From NCBI GenBank assembly GCA_944388555.1, contig CALXJH010000128.1:1-32003 (forward strand): a stretch of 32,003 nucleotides of DNA, in the 5' to 3' direction. The DNA is from an uncultured Clostridia bacterium. Its GTDB lineage: Bacteria; Bacillota; Clostridia; RGIG6154. The notes beneath the pieces were generated by a model. That model ran no database searches and was not told where the DNA came from. It saw only the letters and a program-made list of their open reading frames with translations. Shown here piece after piece: positions 26,301-32,003 of the stretch (positions within the stretch are counted from its first letter, which is position 1; each line of letters opens with the position of its first letter). The position numbers and the translations under genes are program-made.

Positions 26301-26969
26301 ATTCTCAGAAGGTGCTATAATATATGGTGCTTCTGTAAAACTTTTTTCGTCCGGCAGAGGGCCGTAATCGGTAAAATATGGATCATCTAACGCGGTTTCA
26401 GTTCCCGCTGTCGGTATTGTTTGCTCTGGCTTGGAAGGTGCAGCGGTGGATGCGCCTTCCAATGCATCTGTTACTGCCTTGTCTGTTTTAATTAACTTGA
26501 TACCGCCGGCTCTTAAATTTCCTAACGGTGAAGATTTTTCATATAGATTGGTAACAAACCCTTCGGTGCCTTTATTAAACTTAAATACACCTAAATAATT
26601 CCAGTCACTCATCTGATTGAAATTATAAGTGCCGCTTAACGTGCCATCCGCGGTCTGAACGGTTACAAGACATTCTTCCACATTTCTGGCATCCGGTTTA
26701 TTCGGATTCGGAACTACATACAGATAAAGTTCATAGTTCCCGGTTTCCGGAATCTCCGGTGTGTAGCGGATTTCCGAAGGAAGCGCACTTGAAAATCTTC
26801 CTTTTTGTTCTGCTGCCGCTTTTAAACCGGAATCTTTAAACTCTCCCTGTACTTCTTTGTAGCCGGGACTGTTGGTTGAAACAATGATTTCTTCTGCTCC
26901 CAATACATGCATAGGCAGTAAAGAAAAAATCAACATTCCTACCAACAAATAGGCCAGACATCTTTTCAT
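23343..26969 (-). CDS. Large SLH-anchored right-handed beta-helix protein, probable polysaccharide-active surface protein
   Basis: A 1208-residue secreted protein. It has a signal peptide (MKRCLAYLLVGMLIFSLLPM, cleavage near VLGA), then a beta-sandwich module resembling golvesin/CBM domains (about 25-165), a Pro/Thr linker, a fibronectin-type module (about 215-315), a long parallel beta-helix (about 320-890) with repeated N-N-T-F/Y turns (VIRNNTFKNV, VIENNTYEG, IIQNNTFKKG, LIRNNTFEDK), a second beta-sandwich (about 900-1015), and three SLH repeats from about 1027 to the end (FTDLEGHWAKEDV, VKPADWFYGYVAGG, ISDFAKSAMEKMVKMG). GGGDGFHLRANKIGPWIENC followed by GIGDDAVAL carries clustered Asp as in beta-helix glycosidases (GH28/GH110-like) and is the likely active region. 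Family assignment to a CAZy class is not possible by eye. Confidence 0.87.
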   Translation of the reverse strand: MKRCLAYLLVGMLIFSLLPMHVLGAEEIIVSTNSPGYKEVQGEFKDSGLKAAAEQKGRFSSALPSEIRYTPEIPETGNYELYLYVVPNPNKPDARNVEECLVTVQTADGTLSGTYNFNQMSDWNYLGVFKFNKGTEGFVTNLYEKSSPLGNLRAGGIKLIKTDKAVTDALEGASTAAPSKPEQTIPTAGTETALDDPYFTDYGPLPDEKSFTEAPYIIAPSENEEVNSFPSFLWQEPTEAFEVLEKPVSYDVAIAKDQEFNQIIDEDVTALNRYVADFPLEPGQYYFRVRAKMDSGAAGAYSVVPFTVAGYDEIITVKPDNAGTDYSQIVDEAVAQAKQLSKQGKRVLINLEQGEYHFYKEGPIFNFANEGYANIDINCNDSTLYLHKLKTRVFVADYAKNMSLMNLTTEHVDEIPFIQSRVADVKPDTGEVGVKVEEGFPTYDGPLGKYFLASWGIILDPEENGKTKPETIGTYFFTGNYRKEGDIYYLELKSKAHTADFSVGDRFIHLCRDNSPTLTEFKFSEHITIYNFDSYVHGGLHNIANDCSQIVYLDFNAKIQDGYWFAGGGDGFHLRANKIGPWIENCSVNGIGDDAVALFTRPMTVMDQIDTKTILVAADTPAYFTLNPGDTFVLFEPSTGEIIQECTVATAVKAEPYYKVTVQEELPELTNLGDKILDSLQIWNRSMSSGDFVIRNNTFKNVRRYGNVSRSHRGVIENNTYEGVTSNEIKVLNETQYPNGLYSDQLIIQNNTFKKGAKRSDTLGVISFNIEKRAGGMALSVGTKNVLIRNNTFEDKQTVLIDLQGAENISFVDNYVLDEPLTALAQTNSNFLGVKNIRFLDENLKGISYSTKSAEEIEDEGTDPINGFSFRGAWAWSGSVKGPEEDGSNTMWISGQDDRAFVKYDMLLEASGDVQVYIYCPYWNVNQNESVVYEIVHNGKTDTFVVNQKDCTEGIWIDAGSYDFAATGDEYVKLILKDVPLQTITTRASTVKFVQGDQIQLVTPVEGGMSDGALRKEEIEIAQDVKVFTDLEGHWAKEDVTYMAQQGHVQGKDVGIFAPEDTITRAEFLTILNRILNIANQNEDVYGDVKPADWFYGYVAGGYKAGLLDSLPTESGFLPNQPITREEIALLLDNAIAYKQIDISAKVDETINPAAFSDYNDISDFAKSAMEKMVKMGMLKGKSDTTLAPKNTATRAEATVLLKRFLDL

Positions 26970-26990
26970 TTTTCATTCCTCCTTTTTTTC

Positions 26991-27019
26991 AGTATAACAC
27001 GCCCTATATTTCTTATCAA
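26991..27019 (-). promoter_or_regulatory. Sigma-A promoter of the beta-helix SLH gene
   Basis: On the minus strand: -35 TTGATA (27019-27014), a 17-nt spacer, -10 TATACT (26996-26991). AGGAGG follows ahead of the start. Confidence 0.83.
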
Positions 27020-27040
27020 CATTTTGACTTTTTTTTATTT

Positions 27041-27076
27041 AAAAAAAAAACGAAATTCGCAATATGCAAATTTCGT
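27041..27076 (-). terminator. Intrinsic terminator of serS
   Basis: ACGAAATT (27050-27057) pairs with AATTTCGT (27069-27076), with an inner GCA/TGC pair block. On the minus strand a run of ten U follows (A-tract 27041-27050). Confidence 0.87.
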
Positions 27077-27137
27077 TTGTGTTTAAATTATGCAGTAAAT
27101 AAGGCGTATTTCAAGCATTTTATGGTTTTAATTCCCA

Positions 27138-28427
27138 TTATTGCACCGGAACCAGCTTTTCTTTTCCGCCCATATACATTCTGAGTTTTTCCGGTATAGA
27201 TACTGTACCGTCTGCCTGCAAATTATTTTCTAAAAATGCAATCAACATTCTTGGCGGCGCAACGACTGTATTGTTTAATGTATGTGCAAAATACTTCTTG
27301 CCATCTGCTCCCAGTACTTTAATATTTAGGCGCCGCGCTTGCGCATCTCCAAGGTTAGAACAAGAACCTACTTCAAAATACTTTTTCTGCCGCGGCGACC
27401 ACGCCTCAACATCTAAAGATTTAACTTTCAAATCTGCTAAATCCCCGGAACAACATTCCAAAGTCCGCACCGGTATATCCAGCGTACGGAAGAAATCTAC
27501 GGTATTTTTCCACAAAACATCAAAATATTTCGGACTTTCTTCCGGTTTGCACACAACAATCATTTCTTGTTTTTCAAATTGGTGAATACGATATACACCA
27601 CGCTCTTCAATACCATGTGCCCCTTTTTCCTTACGGAAACACGGTGAGTAAGATGTTAGGCATTTCGGCAGCTGATCCTCCGGCGTAAATGTGCCAATAA
27701 ACTTACCAATCATAGAGTGTTCGCTGGTGCCGATTAAATATAAATCCTCCCCCTCTATTTTATACATCATGGCGTCCATTTCTTCAAAGCTCATTACGCC
27801 TTCCACAACACTTCTGCGAATCATATACGGCGGAACACAATAGGTAAAACCTCTATCAATCATAAAATCCCGCGCATAGGATAAAATTGCCGAATGCAGC
27901 CGTGCAATATCTCCCATCAAATAGTAAAATCCATTGCCGGCAACCGATCCTGCCGCATCTAAATCAATGCCGTTGAATGATTTCATAATATCGGTATGAT
28001 AAGGAATTTCAAAATCCGGAACAACCGGTTCGCCGAATTTTTCAACTTCCACATTTTTGCTGTCATCTTCTCCGATGGGTACAGAAGGATCAATGATATT
28101 GGGAATCACCATCATGATTTCTTTAATCTTTGCAGCATACTCGCCTTCCAGCTTCTCACATTCTGCAAGCCGCTGAGAATACTCTGAAACCTTTGATTTT
28201 TCGGCTTCTGCCTCCTCTTTTTTTCCCTGCGCCATAAAATATCCTATATTCTTAGAAACCTTATTCCGCATCGCGCGTAAATTATCTGCTTCCGATTTAT
28301 TGGCACGGGAAGCTTCATCTAATCGAATCACTTCATCGACCAACGGTAATTTTTTATCTTGAAACTTCTTCCTGATATTCTCTTTTACTACATCCGGATT
28401 TTCTCTCAAAAACTTTATGTCTATCAT
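27138..28427 (-). CDS. serS: Seryl-tRNA synthetase
   Basis: A 429-residue class II synthetase that charges tRNA-Ser (and tRNA-Sec where present). The N-terminal long antiparallel coiled coil is seen (MIDIKFLRENPDVVKENI; helices about 25-105). Motif 2 lies around SYSPCFRKEKGAHGIEERGV followed by RIHQFEKQE, and motif 3 around NNTVVAPPRMLIAFLENN. The C-terminus has GTSEHSMIG before motif 2, part of the serine-binding TxE region, here TSEH. I chose the ATG giving MIDIKF (28427), with AGAGGTG upstream, over the GTG three codons before. No T-box leader fits in the short upstream gap. Confidence 0.98.
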   Translation of the reverse strand: MIDIKFLRENPDVVKENIRKKFQDKKLPLVDEVIRLDEASRANKSEADNLRAMRNKVSKNIGYFMAQGKKEEAEAEKSKVSEYSQRLAECEKLEGEYAAKIKEIMMVIPNIIDPSVPIGEDDSKNVEVEKFGEPVVPDFEIPYHTDIMKSFNGIDLDAAGSVAGNGFYYLMGDIARLHSAILSYARDFMIDRGFTYCVPPYMIRRSVVEGVMSFEEMDAMMYKIEGEDLYLIGTSEHSMIGKFIGTFTPEDQLPKCLTSYSPCFRKEKGAHGIEERGVYRIHQFEKQEMIVVCKPEESPKYFDVLWKNTVDFFRTLDIPVRTLECCSGDLADLKVKSLDVEAWSPRQKKYFEVGSCSNLGDAQARRLNIKVLGADGKKYFAHTLNNTVVAPPRMLIAFLENNLQADGTVSIPEKLRMYMGGKEKLVPVQ

Positions 28428-28459
28428 TACAAACACCTCTTCTGTGATTTATGTAAAAA

Positions 28460-28488
28460 ATTATATCATGTTTTATTGTTTTTTTCAA
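28460..28488 (-). promoter_or_regulatory. Sigma-A promoter of serS
   Basis: On the minus strand: -35 TTGAAA (28488-28483), a 17-nt spacer, a perfect -10 TATAAT (28465-28460). It gives serS its own promoter despite the gene lying directly behind another minus-strand gene. Confidence 0.87.
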
Positions 28489-28499
28489 GTATTTAGCTA

Positions 28500-29606
28500 T
28501 CATTTCTCGCCAAATACACGTTTTACTGCCTGAAGGTATCCGTAACCATAAACATTATCCGGTTCTAAGTAACTGCTTTCGGTCCACTCATTCCAGCTGT
28601 TGATGGTAATCATCGGCACATTATGTCCCTCTGCATACGCCTTGGCTAATTGCAGTGCTTTTTCAAAATTTTCCGGCGTATTGTTTTTTAAAACCGCCCC
28701 ATGTGGCAATTTGAATCTGGGGTTATTGTCCCACCCGATAGATACATGCGGAAAATAAGGAATTTTGAAGGTTGCCGCAATTTTTTCATATTCTTTTTGT
28801 ACATCTTCTACAACCTTTAAATAGTCCTGGCTTATATCTGTAAAGTGTACAAACTGATAATGCGTCAGCGACAAAAAGCCCATGTCTTCTGCAATTTGTG
28901 GTGTAACCTCTTTTATTTTACTGTCCACACCTGAAAGATTCAGCGGATTATGCCCCCATTTCACAAACTGGAAATGTACACCCGGTAATCCATTCTGTCT
29001 GGCTTCTTCATTGAGCCATGCCATTTCCATTTTGGCTTGTTCCGGTCCGCCAAGTCCGTTTGTAAAATTTTGCATATCGTATATACTGATGATCGGTTTT
29101 CCGTCTATACAGTAGTAGTTGGGAAGCTTAAAATATTTTTCAATCCACCGTTTGCCGATTTTTCTGAATTGCTCCGGCGTAACAGAACCTTGCCAAACCA
29201 CAGGTTCGTTTCGATGTGAGTTTCGAATATCCCATGTGTAATTTGCATCGTGGTTTGCCCACATCAGATAAAATTTCATTTTTTGATTATTTTTTGCATT
29301 TAAAAATCCATCGTTCAAACAATTTTCTAAAAACGGACGATCGTCAAACCAGTACCAATCGTAAATAAATACATTCACCCCGTGGTCCACTGCGGCTTCA
29401 ATCTGCATTTCCATAACATACGGATCTGCTTCGTTTACATATCCCCAAACCGGTTTTCTTCCCCAATCATAGCCGTCAACTTTGCGAACGCTGTTTTTTA
29501 CACTCTGCCATTCGCCGATACCTTCTTCCCAAAAGATCCATGACCGTGGCTCATCCCCCGTATACGCCGGCCAAATATAGGCTGCTACATCAAATTTTTG
29601 CTGCAT
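28500..29606 (-). CDS. GH99/WbsX-like glycosidase-fold protein
   Basis: A 368-residue protein with the pattern of WbsX / glycosyl hydrolase 99-like proteins: VAAYIWPAYTGDEPRSW near the start, VNVFIYDWYWFDDRPFLENC, FYLMWANHDANYTW, and the C-terminal ITINSWNEWTESSYLEPD. The GH99 fold acts on mannose-containing glycans, while WbsX proteins are often tied to surface-polysaccharide synthesis. No signal peptide, so it should be cytosolic. ATG 29606 lies 8 nt after GGAG; the GTG and ATG before it overlap or crowd the ribosome binding site. It precedes serS by 72 nt and probably has its own promoter at 29691-29719. Confidence 0.85.
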   Translation of the reverse strand: MQQKFDVAAYIWPAYTGDEPRSWIFWEEGIGEWQSVKNSVRKVDGYDWGRKPVWGYVNEADPYVMEMQIEAAVDHGVNVFIYDWYWFDDRPFLENCLNDGFLNAKNNQKMKFYLMWANHDANYTWDIRNSHRNEPVVWQGSVTPEQFRKIGKRWIEKYFKLPNYYCIDGKPIISIYDMQNFTNGLGGPEQAKMEMAWLNEEARQNGLPGVHFQFVKWGHNPLNLSGVDSKIKEVTPQIAEDMGFLSLTHYQFVHFTDISQDYLKVVEDVQKEYEKIAATFKIPYFPHVSIGWDNNPRFKLPHGAVLKNNTPENFEKALQLAKAYAEGHNVPMITINSWNEWTESSYLEPDNVYGYGYLQAVKRVFGEK

Positions 29607-29690
29607 ATTCATCACTCCTTTTTATTATAGCTTTTTTCAGATAAAGACATTCTTTACCTATCAGCTTTCCCGATAAATTGAATATTTTTT

Positions 29691-29719
29691 ATTATATCTA
29701 TTTTTTGTTAAAAATGCAA
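29691..29719 (-). promoter_or_regulatory. Sigma-A promoter of the GH99/WbsX-like gene
   Basis: On the minus strand: -35 TTGCAT (29719-29714), a 17-nt spacer, -10 TATAAT (29696-29691). It begins directly behind the terminator of the upstream RNA candidate. Confidence 0.8.
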
Positions 29720-29725
29720 TCTTTT

Positions 29726-29757
29726 AAAAAAAAAAAACGACCACTTTCGTGGCCGCC
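29726..29757 (-). terminator. Strong minus-strand terminator of the structured RNA candidate
   Basis: On the minus strand CGGCCAC-GAAA-GTGGTCG (29755-29738) has a GNRA loop and one G-U pair, then twelve U (29737-29726). The matching position on the plus strand is an A/C mismatch, so the minus strand is the functional one. No protein gene on the minus strand lies upstream that needs it. Confidence 0.87.
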
Positions 29758-29906
29758 AAAAAGGGAGTGTTTGAAATGAAAAACTATACAGTTCCTCTGC
29801 AGAAATGTATAAGACGTAAGGCTACCCGGGGGATTCGCTCTTTTAGCAAAGAACGGAATAAGGATTTGAGGAGTTTTCGGATAGCCTTGCCTTATTACCT
29901 TCTACA
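29726..29906 (-). ncRNA. Structured non-coding RNA candidate (6S-like architecture), about 180 nt
   Basis: A perfect minus-strand -10 TATAAT (29918-29913) predicts a start near 29906. From that base the RNA folds on itself: 29906-29879 pairs with 29825-29795 in about 27-28 pairs with small bulges. Inside is an asymmetric bubble (about 23 nt on the 5' side, 8 nt on the 3' side) and an 8-bp hairpin CGTTCTTT-GCTA-AAAGAGCG (29854-29835). A 40-nt tail and the terminator follow. Several pairs are G-U on this strand and would be A/C mismatches on the other, so the RNA is on the minus strand. Rod with central bubble and length fit 6S RNA, but I cannot confirm that family. No clear -35 box. Confidence 0.6.
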
Positions 29907-29912
29907 CTTATT

Positions 29913-29918
29913 ATTATA
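29913..29918 (-). promoter_or_regulatory. -10 box of the structured RNA candidate
   Basis: TATAAT on the minus strand, 7 nt before the first base of the long RNA stem. The sequence 17 nt further upstream (CATAGG) is a poor -35, so strength is uncertain. Confidence 0.5.
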
Positions 29919-30030
29919 CATATTGTTATGGAAAACCTATGATAAGAATGTGAAATTTTTTTGAAAACTCCCCCTCCCCCTCATTTCCTCTATTACCAGA
30001 AATTGTGGCTTGATTTTTGATGACTTATCC

Positions 30031-30059
30031 TTTACAATCGTAGATGTGGTTGACATAAT
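30031..30059 (+). promoter_or_regulatory. Sigma-A promoter of the S-layer gene
   Basis: -35 TTTACA (30031-30036), a 17-nt spacer, -10 CATAAT (30054-30059). The predicted leader is about 120 nt, longer than needed for translation start. Confidence 0.7.
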
Positions 30060-30131
30060 CTAAAAAATGTTTAGCTGGTTGTGTTTTGTTTTCGAGCATT
30101 TTTTAAATTTTTCAAAATTATGGTAAACCAA

Positions 30132-30162
30132 ATTTGACAGCCTGCCGTGGGGCAAATCACGG
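30132..30162 (+). promoter_or_regulatory. Possible pseudoknot in the S-layer gene leader
   Basis: Hairpin CCGTG (30145-30149) with CACGG (30158-30162) has the loop GGGCAAAT, of which CAAAT (30153-30157) can pair with upstream ATTTG (30132-30136). The two stems would stack with no spacer, as in an H-type pseudoknot, 12 nt before the ribosome binding site (30175-30181). Possible role in translation or mRNA stability. No known riboswitch motif recognised. Confidence 0.35.
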
Positions 30163-30188
30163 ACTAAAATCATTAAGGAGGAAAAAAC

Positions 30189-32003
30189 ATGTCAAAATTC
30201 AAAAGAATTATATCCCTCGCTGTTGGTACAGTGATGGCATTGGGAATCGCAAGCCCGGCAGCCGCATTTAATATTGCTGATGACGTTGCAGGCACAAAAT
30301 ATGCAGAAGCTGCGACTGTGCTAGGTGCATTGGGCATCATGGTTGGTGATGACAACGGAGCATTTCGTCCTGATGACAATATAAGCCGCGCTGAATTTGC
30401 GAAAATTGCAGTTCATGCACTGGGTATTGAAAATATTGCTTCTTCAAACCAGGGTGTTTCGGTTTTCCCGGACGTTTCTACAAGCCACTGGGCAAACGGT
30501 TATATCAACGTTGCTTCTTCTCAGGGGTTGATCGTTGGTGATGATACGGGTACTTTCAGACCTGAAGACAATATTTCTTACCAAGAAGCTGCAACCATTT
30601 TAATCCGTGTATTAGGTCATGAACCTGCGGCAAAATCCAAAGGAGGCTATCCTTCCGGTTATTTGGTACAGGCTGAACAAATCGGTGTTACAAAAGACGT
30701 TAGTTCCACATCTACTGCTGCAGCATCCAGAGGTATGGTTGCACAGATGACTTTTAATTCTCTGACCGTAAACCTGATGGAACAAACCGGTTTTGGCAAT
30801 AACTTAAACTACGAAGTAGTAGACAAAACATTATTAGAAGATAAGTTGGATGTTTTCTACGATACAGGCGTTATCACAGGAAACGTACACACCAAAATCA
30901 ACGGCGCAAGTGCGTTGAAAGATGGTCAGGTTGAAATTGGAAACGGTAACGTTTTTGAAGTTGGAAACTCTGACGCAGACAAGCTTTTAGGCTACAACGT
31001 AAATTACTATTACAAAGAAAACAAAAATGATGATAATGAAATCATTTTGGCACAACCCACAAAAAGAAACAGTGAAGTTAAAATTGATGTAAATAATCTT
31101 GCGGAGGAATTGATAGAGGGAGCAAACAGCATATCTTACTATGCCGATGAAAATGACAGCAGAGCGACCAAAGCAAATCTCGCGGACAAGTATACTGTTA
31201 TTTATAACCAAAAATATCAGGATGCGCTTCAGAATCCTGAAACAGGTAATGTTACACTCTTAGACAATGACGGCGACAGCATCTATGACATCGTATTTAT
31301 CAATGAGCACGTAAATTACGTTATAGATGATATCTCCACATTCGCAATGAAAATTTATGACAAATATGACAACGAACCGTTAAACTTAGACACAACAGCC
31401 AACAAGAATTTAAAAGTTTTCATTCAGGACACAGAAGGAAATGAACTTGCATTCGAAGATTTAAAAGAATGGGACGTTCTGAGTGTTTATAAAAACACAG
31501 ATTATGTAAATATGATTGTTTCCAGAAACAGCGTTCAAGGCGCGATTGAAGAAAGCGGAGACAAAGGCGAAAAAGTAATTGCAGGAAAAGAATATGAAGT
31601 TGCAGGCAACCTGAATGCAAATGATTTGGAACTTGAAATGGAAGGTACCTTCTATTTGGATTTCGAAGGAAAAATCGCAGGTTATGACGCAACTGCAAGA
31701 CAAACATCCAACTACGCATATTTGCTGGATGCTGCTATGACTTCTGGTTTAAACCCTGTTCTTTCTGTAAAATTATTTGATGCAAAAGGCAATGAAGTGA
31801 TTTATAACGCACCTGATAAACTCCGTTTCAACGGAACATCCGGCGTACAATCTGCTACCGTTTTAGAATCTTTAAAAGATGACGGCACTGTAAAACCGCA
31901 GCTCATCACTTATGAATTAAACTCCGACGGTAAAATTGCAGAAATCGTTACAGCGGAAGATAAAACAGAAAACTTCCCCAGCAGCTTCTTAAAATCCACT
32001 TTT
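30189..32003 (+). CDS. Probable main S-layer protein with N-terminal SLH domains, 3' partial
   Basis: The frame is open for 605 codons to the window end. A Sec signal peptide (MSKFKRIISLAVGTVMALGI, cleavage after SPAAA) precedes three SLH repeats in residues 28-200: ATVLGALGIMVGDDNGAFRP, then SHWANGYINVASSQGLIVGD with TFRPEDNISYQEAA, then a weaker one around VQAEQIGVTKDV. The rest (200 onward) is acidic, Asp/Asn/Lys-rich, with NYEVVDKTLLEDKLDVFYDT and repeated strands, and almost no Cys, as in S-layer crystalline domains. Perfect AAGGAGG 7 nt before ATG and a dedicated promoter with a long leader fit a highly expressed surface-layer gene. Confidence 0.92.
   Translation, partial: MSKFKRIISLAVGTVMALGIASPAAAFNIADDVAGTKYAEAATVLGALGIMVGDDNGAFRPDDNISRAEFAKIAVHALGIENIASSNQGVSVFPDVSTSHWANGYINVASSQGLIVGDDTGTFRPEDNISYQEAATILIRVLGHEPAAKSKGGYPSGYLVQAEQIGVTKDVSSTSTAAASRGMVAQMTFNSLTVNLMEQTGFGNNLNYEVVDKTLLEDKLDVFYDTGVITGNVHTKINGASALKDGQVEIGNGNVFEVGNSDADKLLGYNVNYYYKENKNDDNEIILAQPTKRNSEVKIDVNNLAEELIEGANSISYYADENDSRATKANLADKYTVIYNQKYQDALQNPETGNVTLLDNDGDSIYDIVFINEHVNYVIDDISTFAMKIYDKYDNEPLNLDTTANKNLKVFIQDTEGNELAFEDLKEWDVLSVYKNTDYVNMIVSRNSVQGAIEESGDKGEKVIAGKEYEVAGNLNANDLELEMEGTFYLDFEGKIAGYDATARQTSNYAYLLDAAMTSGLNPVLSVKLFDAKGNEVIYNAPDKLRFNGTSGVQSATVLESLKDDGTVKPQLITYELNSDGKIAEIVTAEDKTENFPSSFLKSTF

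Noticed and set aside
28428-28499. A T-box leader for serS.
   Set aside because: Only 72 nt are available before the upstream gene and no T-box sequence or anti-terminator is visible. A normal promoter is present instead.
29607-29640. A second TATAAT directly before the GH99-like gene as its promoter.
   Set aside because: It is only 5 nt before the ribosome binding site, so a transcript from it would lose this site. The promoter at 29691-29719 is better.
29776-29964. A 62-residue plus-strand frame with AAGGGAG upstream, basic N-terminal half and a hydrophobic C-terminal segment; considered as a small membrane protein or type I toxin with the minus-strand RNA as antitoxin.
   Set aside because: It exactly overlaps the structured minus-strand RNA, whose pairing explains the sequence better. 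No good plus-strand promoter was found. Kept only as an alternative that peptide or ribosome data could revive.
1-32003. CRISPR arrays, insertion-sequence transposases, integrases or prophage genes.
   Set aside because: No regularly spaced repeats and no transposase, integrase or phage-like frames were seen.

Overview
The window is moderately AT-rich bacterial chromosome, most likely from an anaerobic Gram-positive of class Clostridia. Evidence: rapZ-whiA-dnaE gene order, YebC, DeoR and YpsA-type proteins, strong AGGAGG ribosome binding sites, intrinsic terminators with long U-tracts, and several SLH-domain (S-layer) proteins. A surface rich in SLH proteins beside a deoxy-sugar microcompartment would fit a gut plant-polysaccharide (pectin) degrader such as a Monoglobus relative. 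That placement is inference only.

Region 1 (1-9140, + strand) is a bacterial microcompartment (BMC) operon. It encodes a class II aldolase (5' end outside the window), a GlcG/PduO-C-like protein, a zinc alcohol dehydrogenase, two PduA-type shell hexamers, an EutN-type vertex pentamer, PduS-like and PduT-like electron-transfer proteins, a PduP-like CoA-acylating aldehyde dehydrogenase, two further shell hexamers, PduL and a DeoR regulator. The set fits fucose/rhamnose breakdown: the aldolase releases lactaldehyde, the alcohol dehydrogenase reduces part of it, and PduP plus PduL convert the rest to an acyl-phosphate for ATP. No diol dehydratase (B12 or glycyl-radical) lies inside the window. 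Five cargo proteins carry similar short amphipathic helices that look like encapsulation peptides. Two genes (alcohol dehydrogenase and second shell hexamer) have a strong in-frame internal start that would give two products each.

Region 2 (9141-12164) is accessory: an aldo/keto reductase and an orphan HsdR-N/PD-(D/E)XK-like nuclease-domain protein, both on the minus strand, separated by quiet AT-rich DNA.

Region 3 (12165-21673) is housekeeping: tRNA-Arg(ACG) on minus, then a + strand run of yebC, trmL, a TIM-barrel epimerase, rapZ, a terminator/attenuator, whiA, dnaE, a YpsA/SLOG protein and a MATE exporter.

Region 4 (21674-32003) is surface and envelope genes around serS: an SLH protein, a convergent 1208-residue beta-helix SLH protein separated from it by an unusually hairpin-dense block, serS, a GH99/WbsX-like gene, a strongly structured minus-strand RNA candidate of about 180 nt with its own -10 box and terminator, and the start of a probable main S-layer protein that runs off the window.

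The observations most worth checking are the structured RNA at 29726-29906, the dual-start alcohol dehydrogenase with an unrecognised 98-residue N-terminal module, and the hairpin block at 23010-23306.
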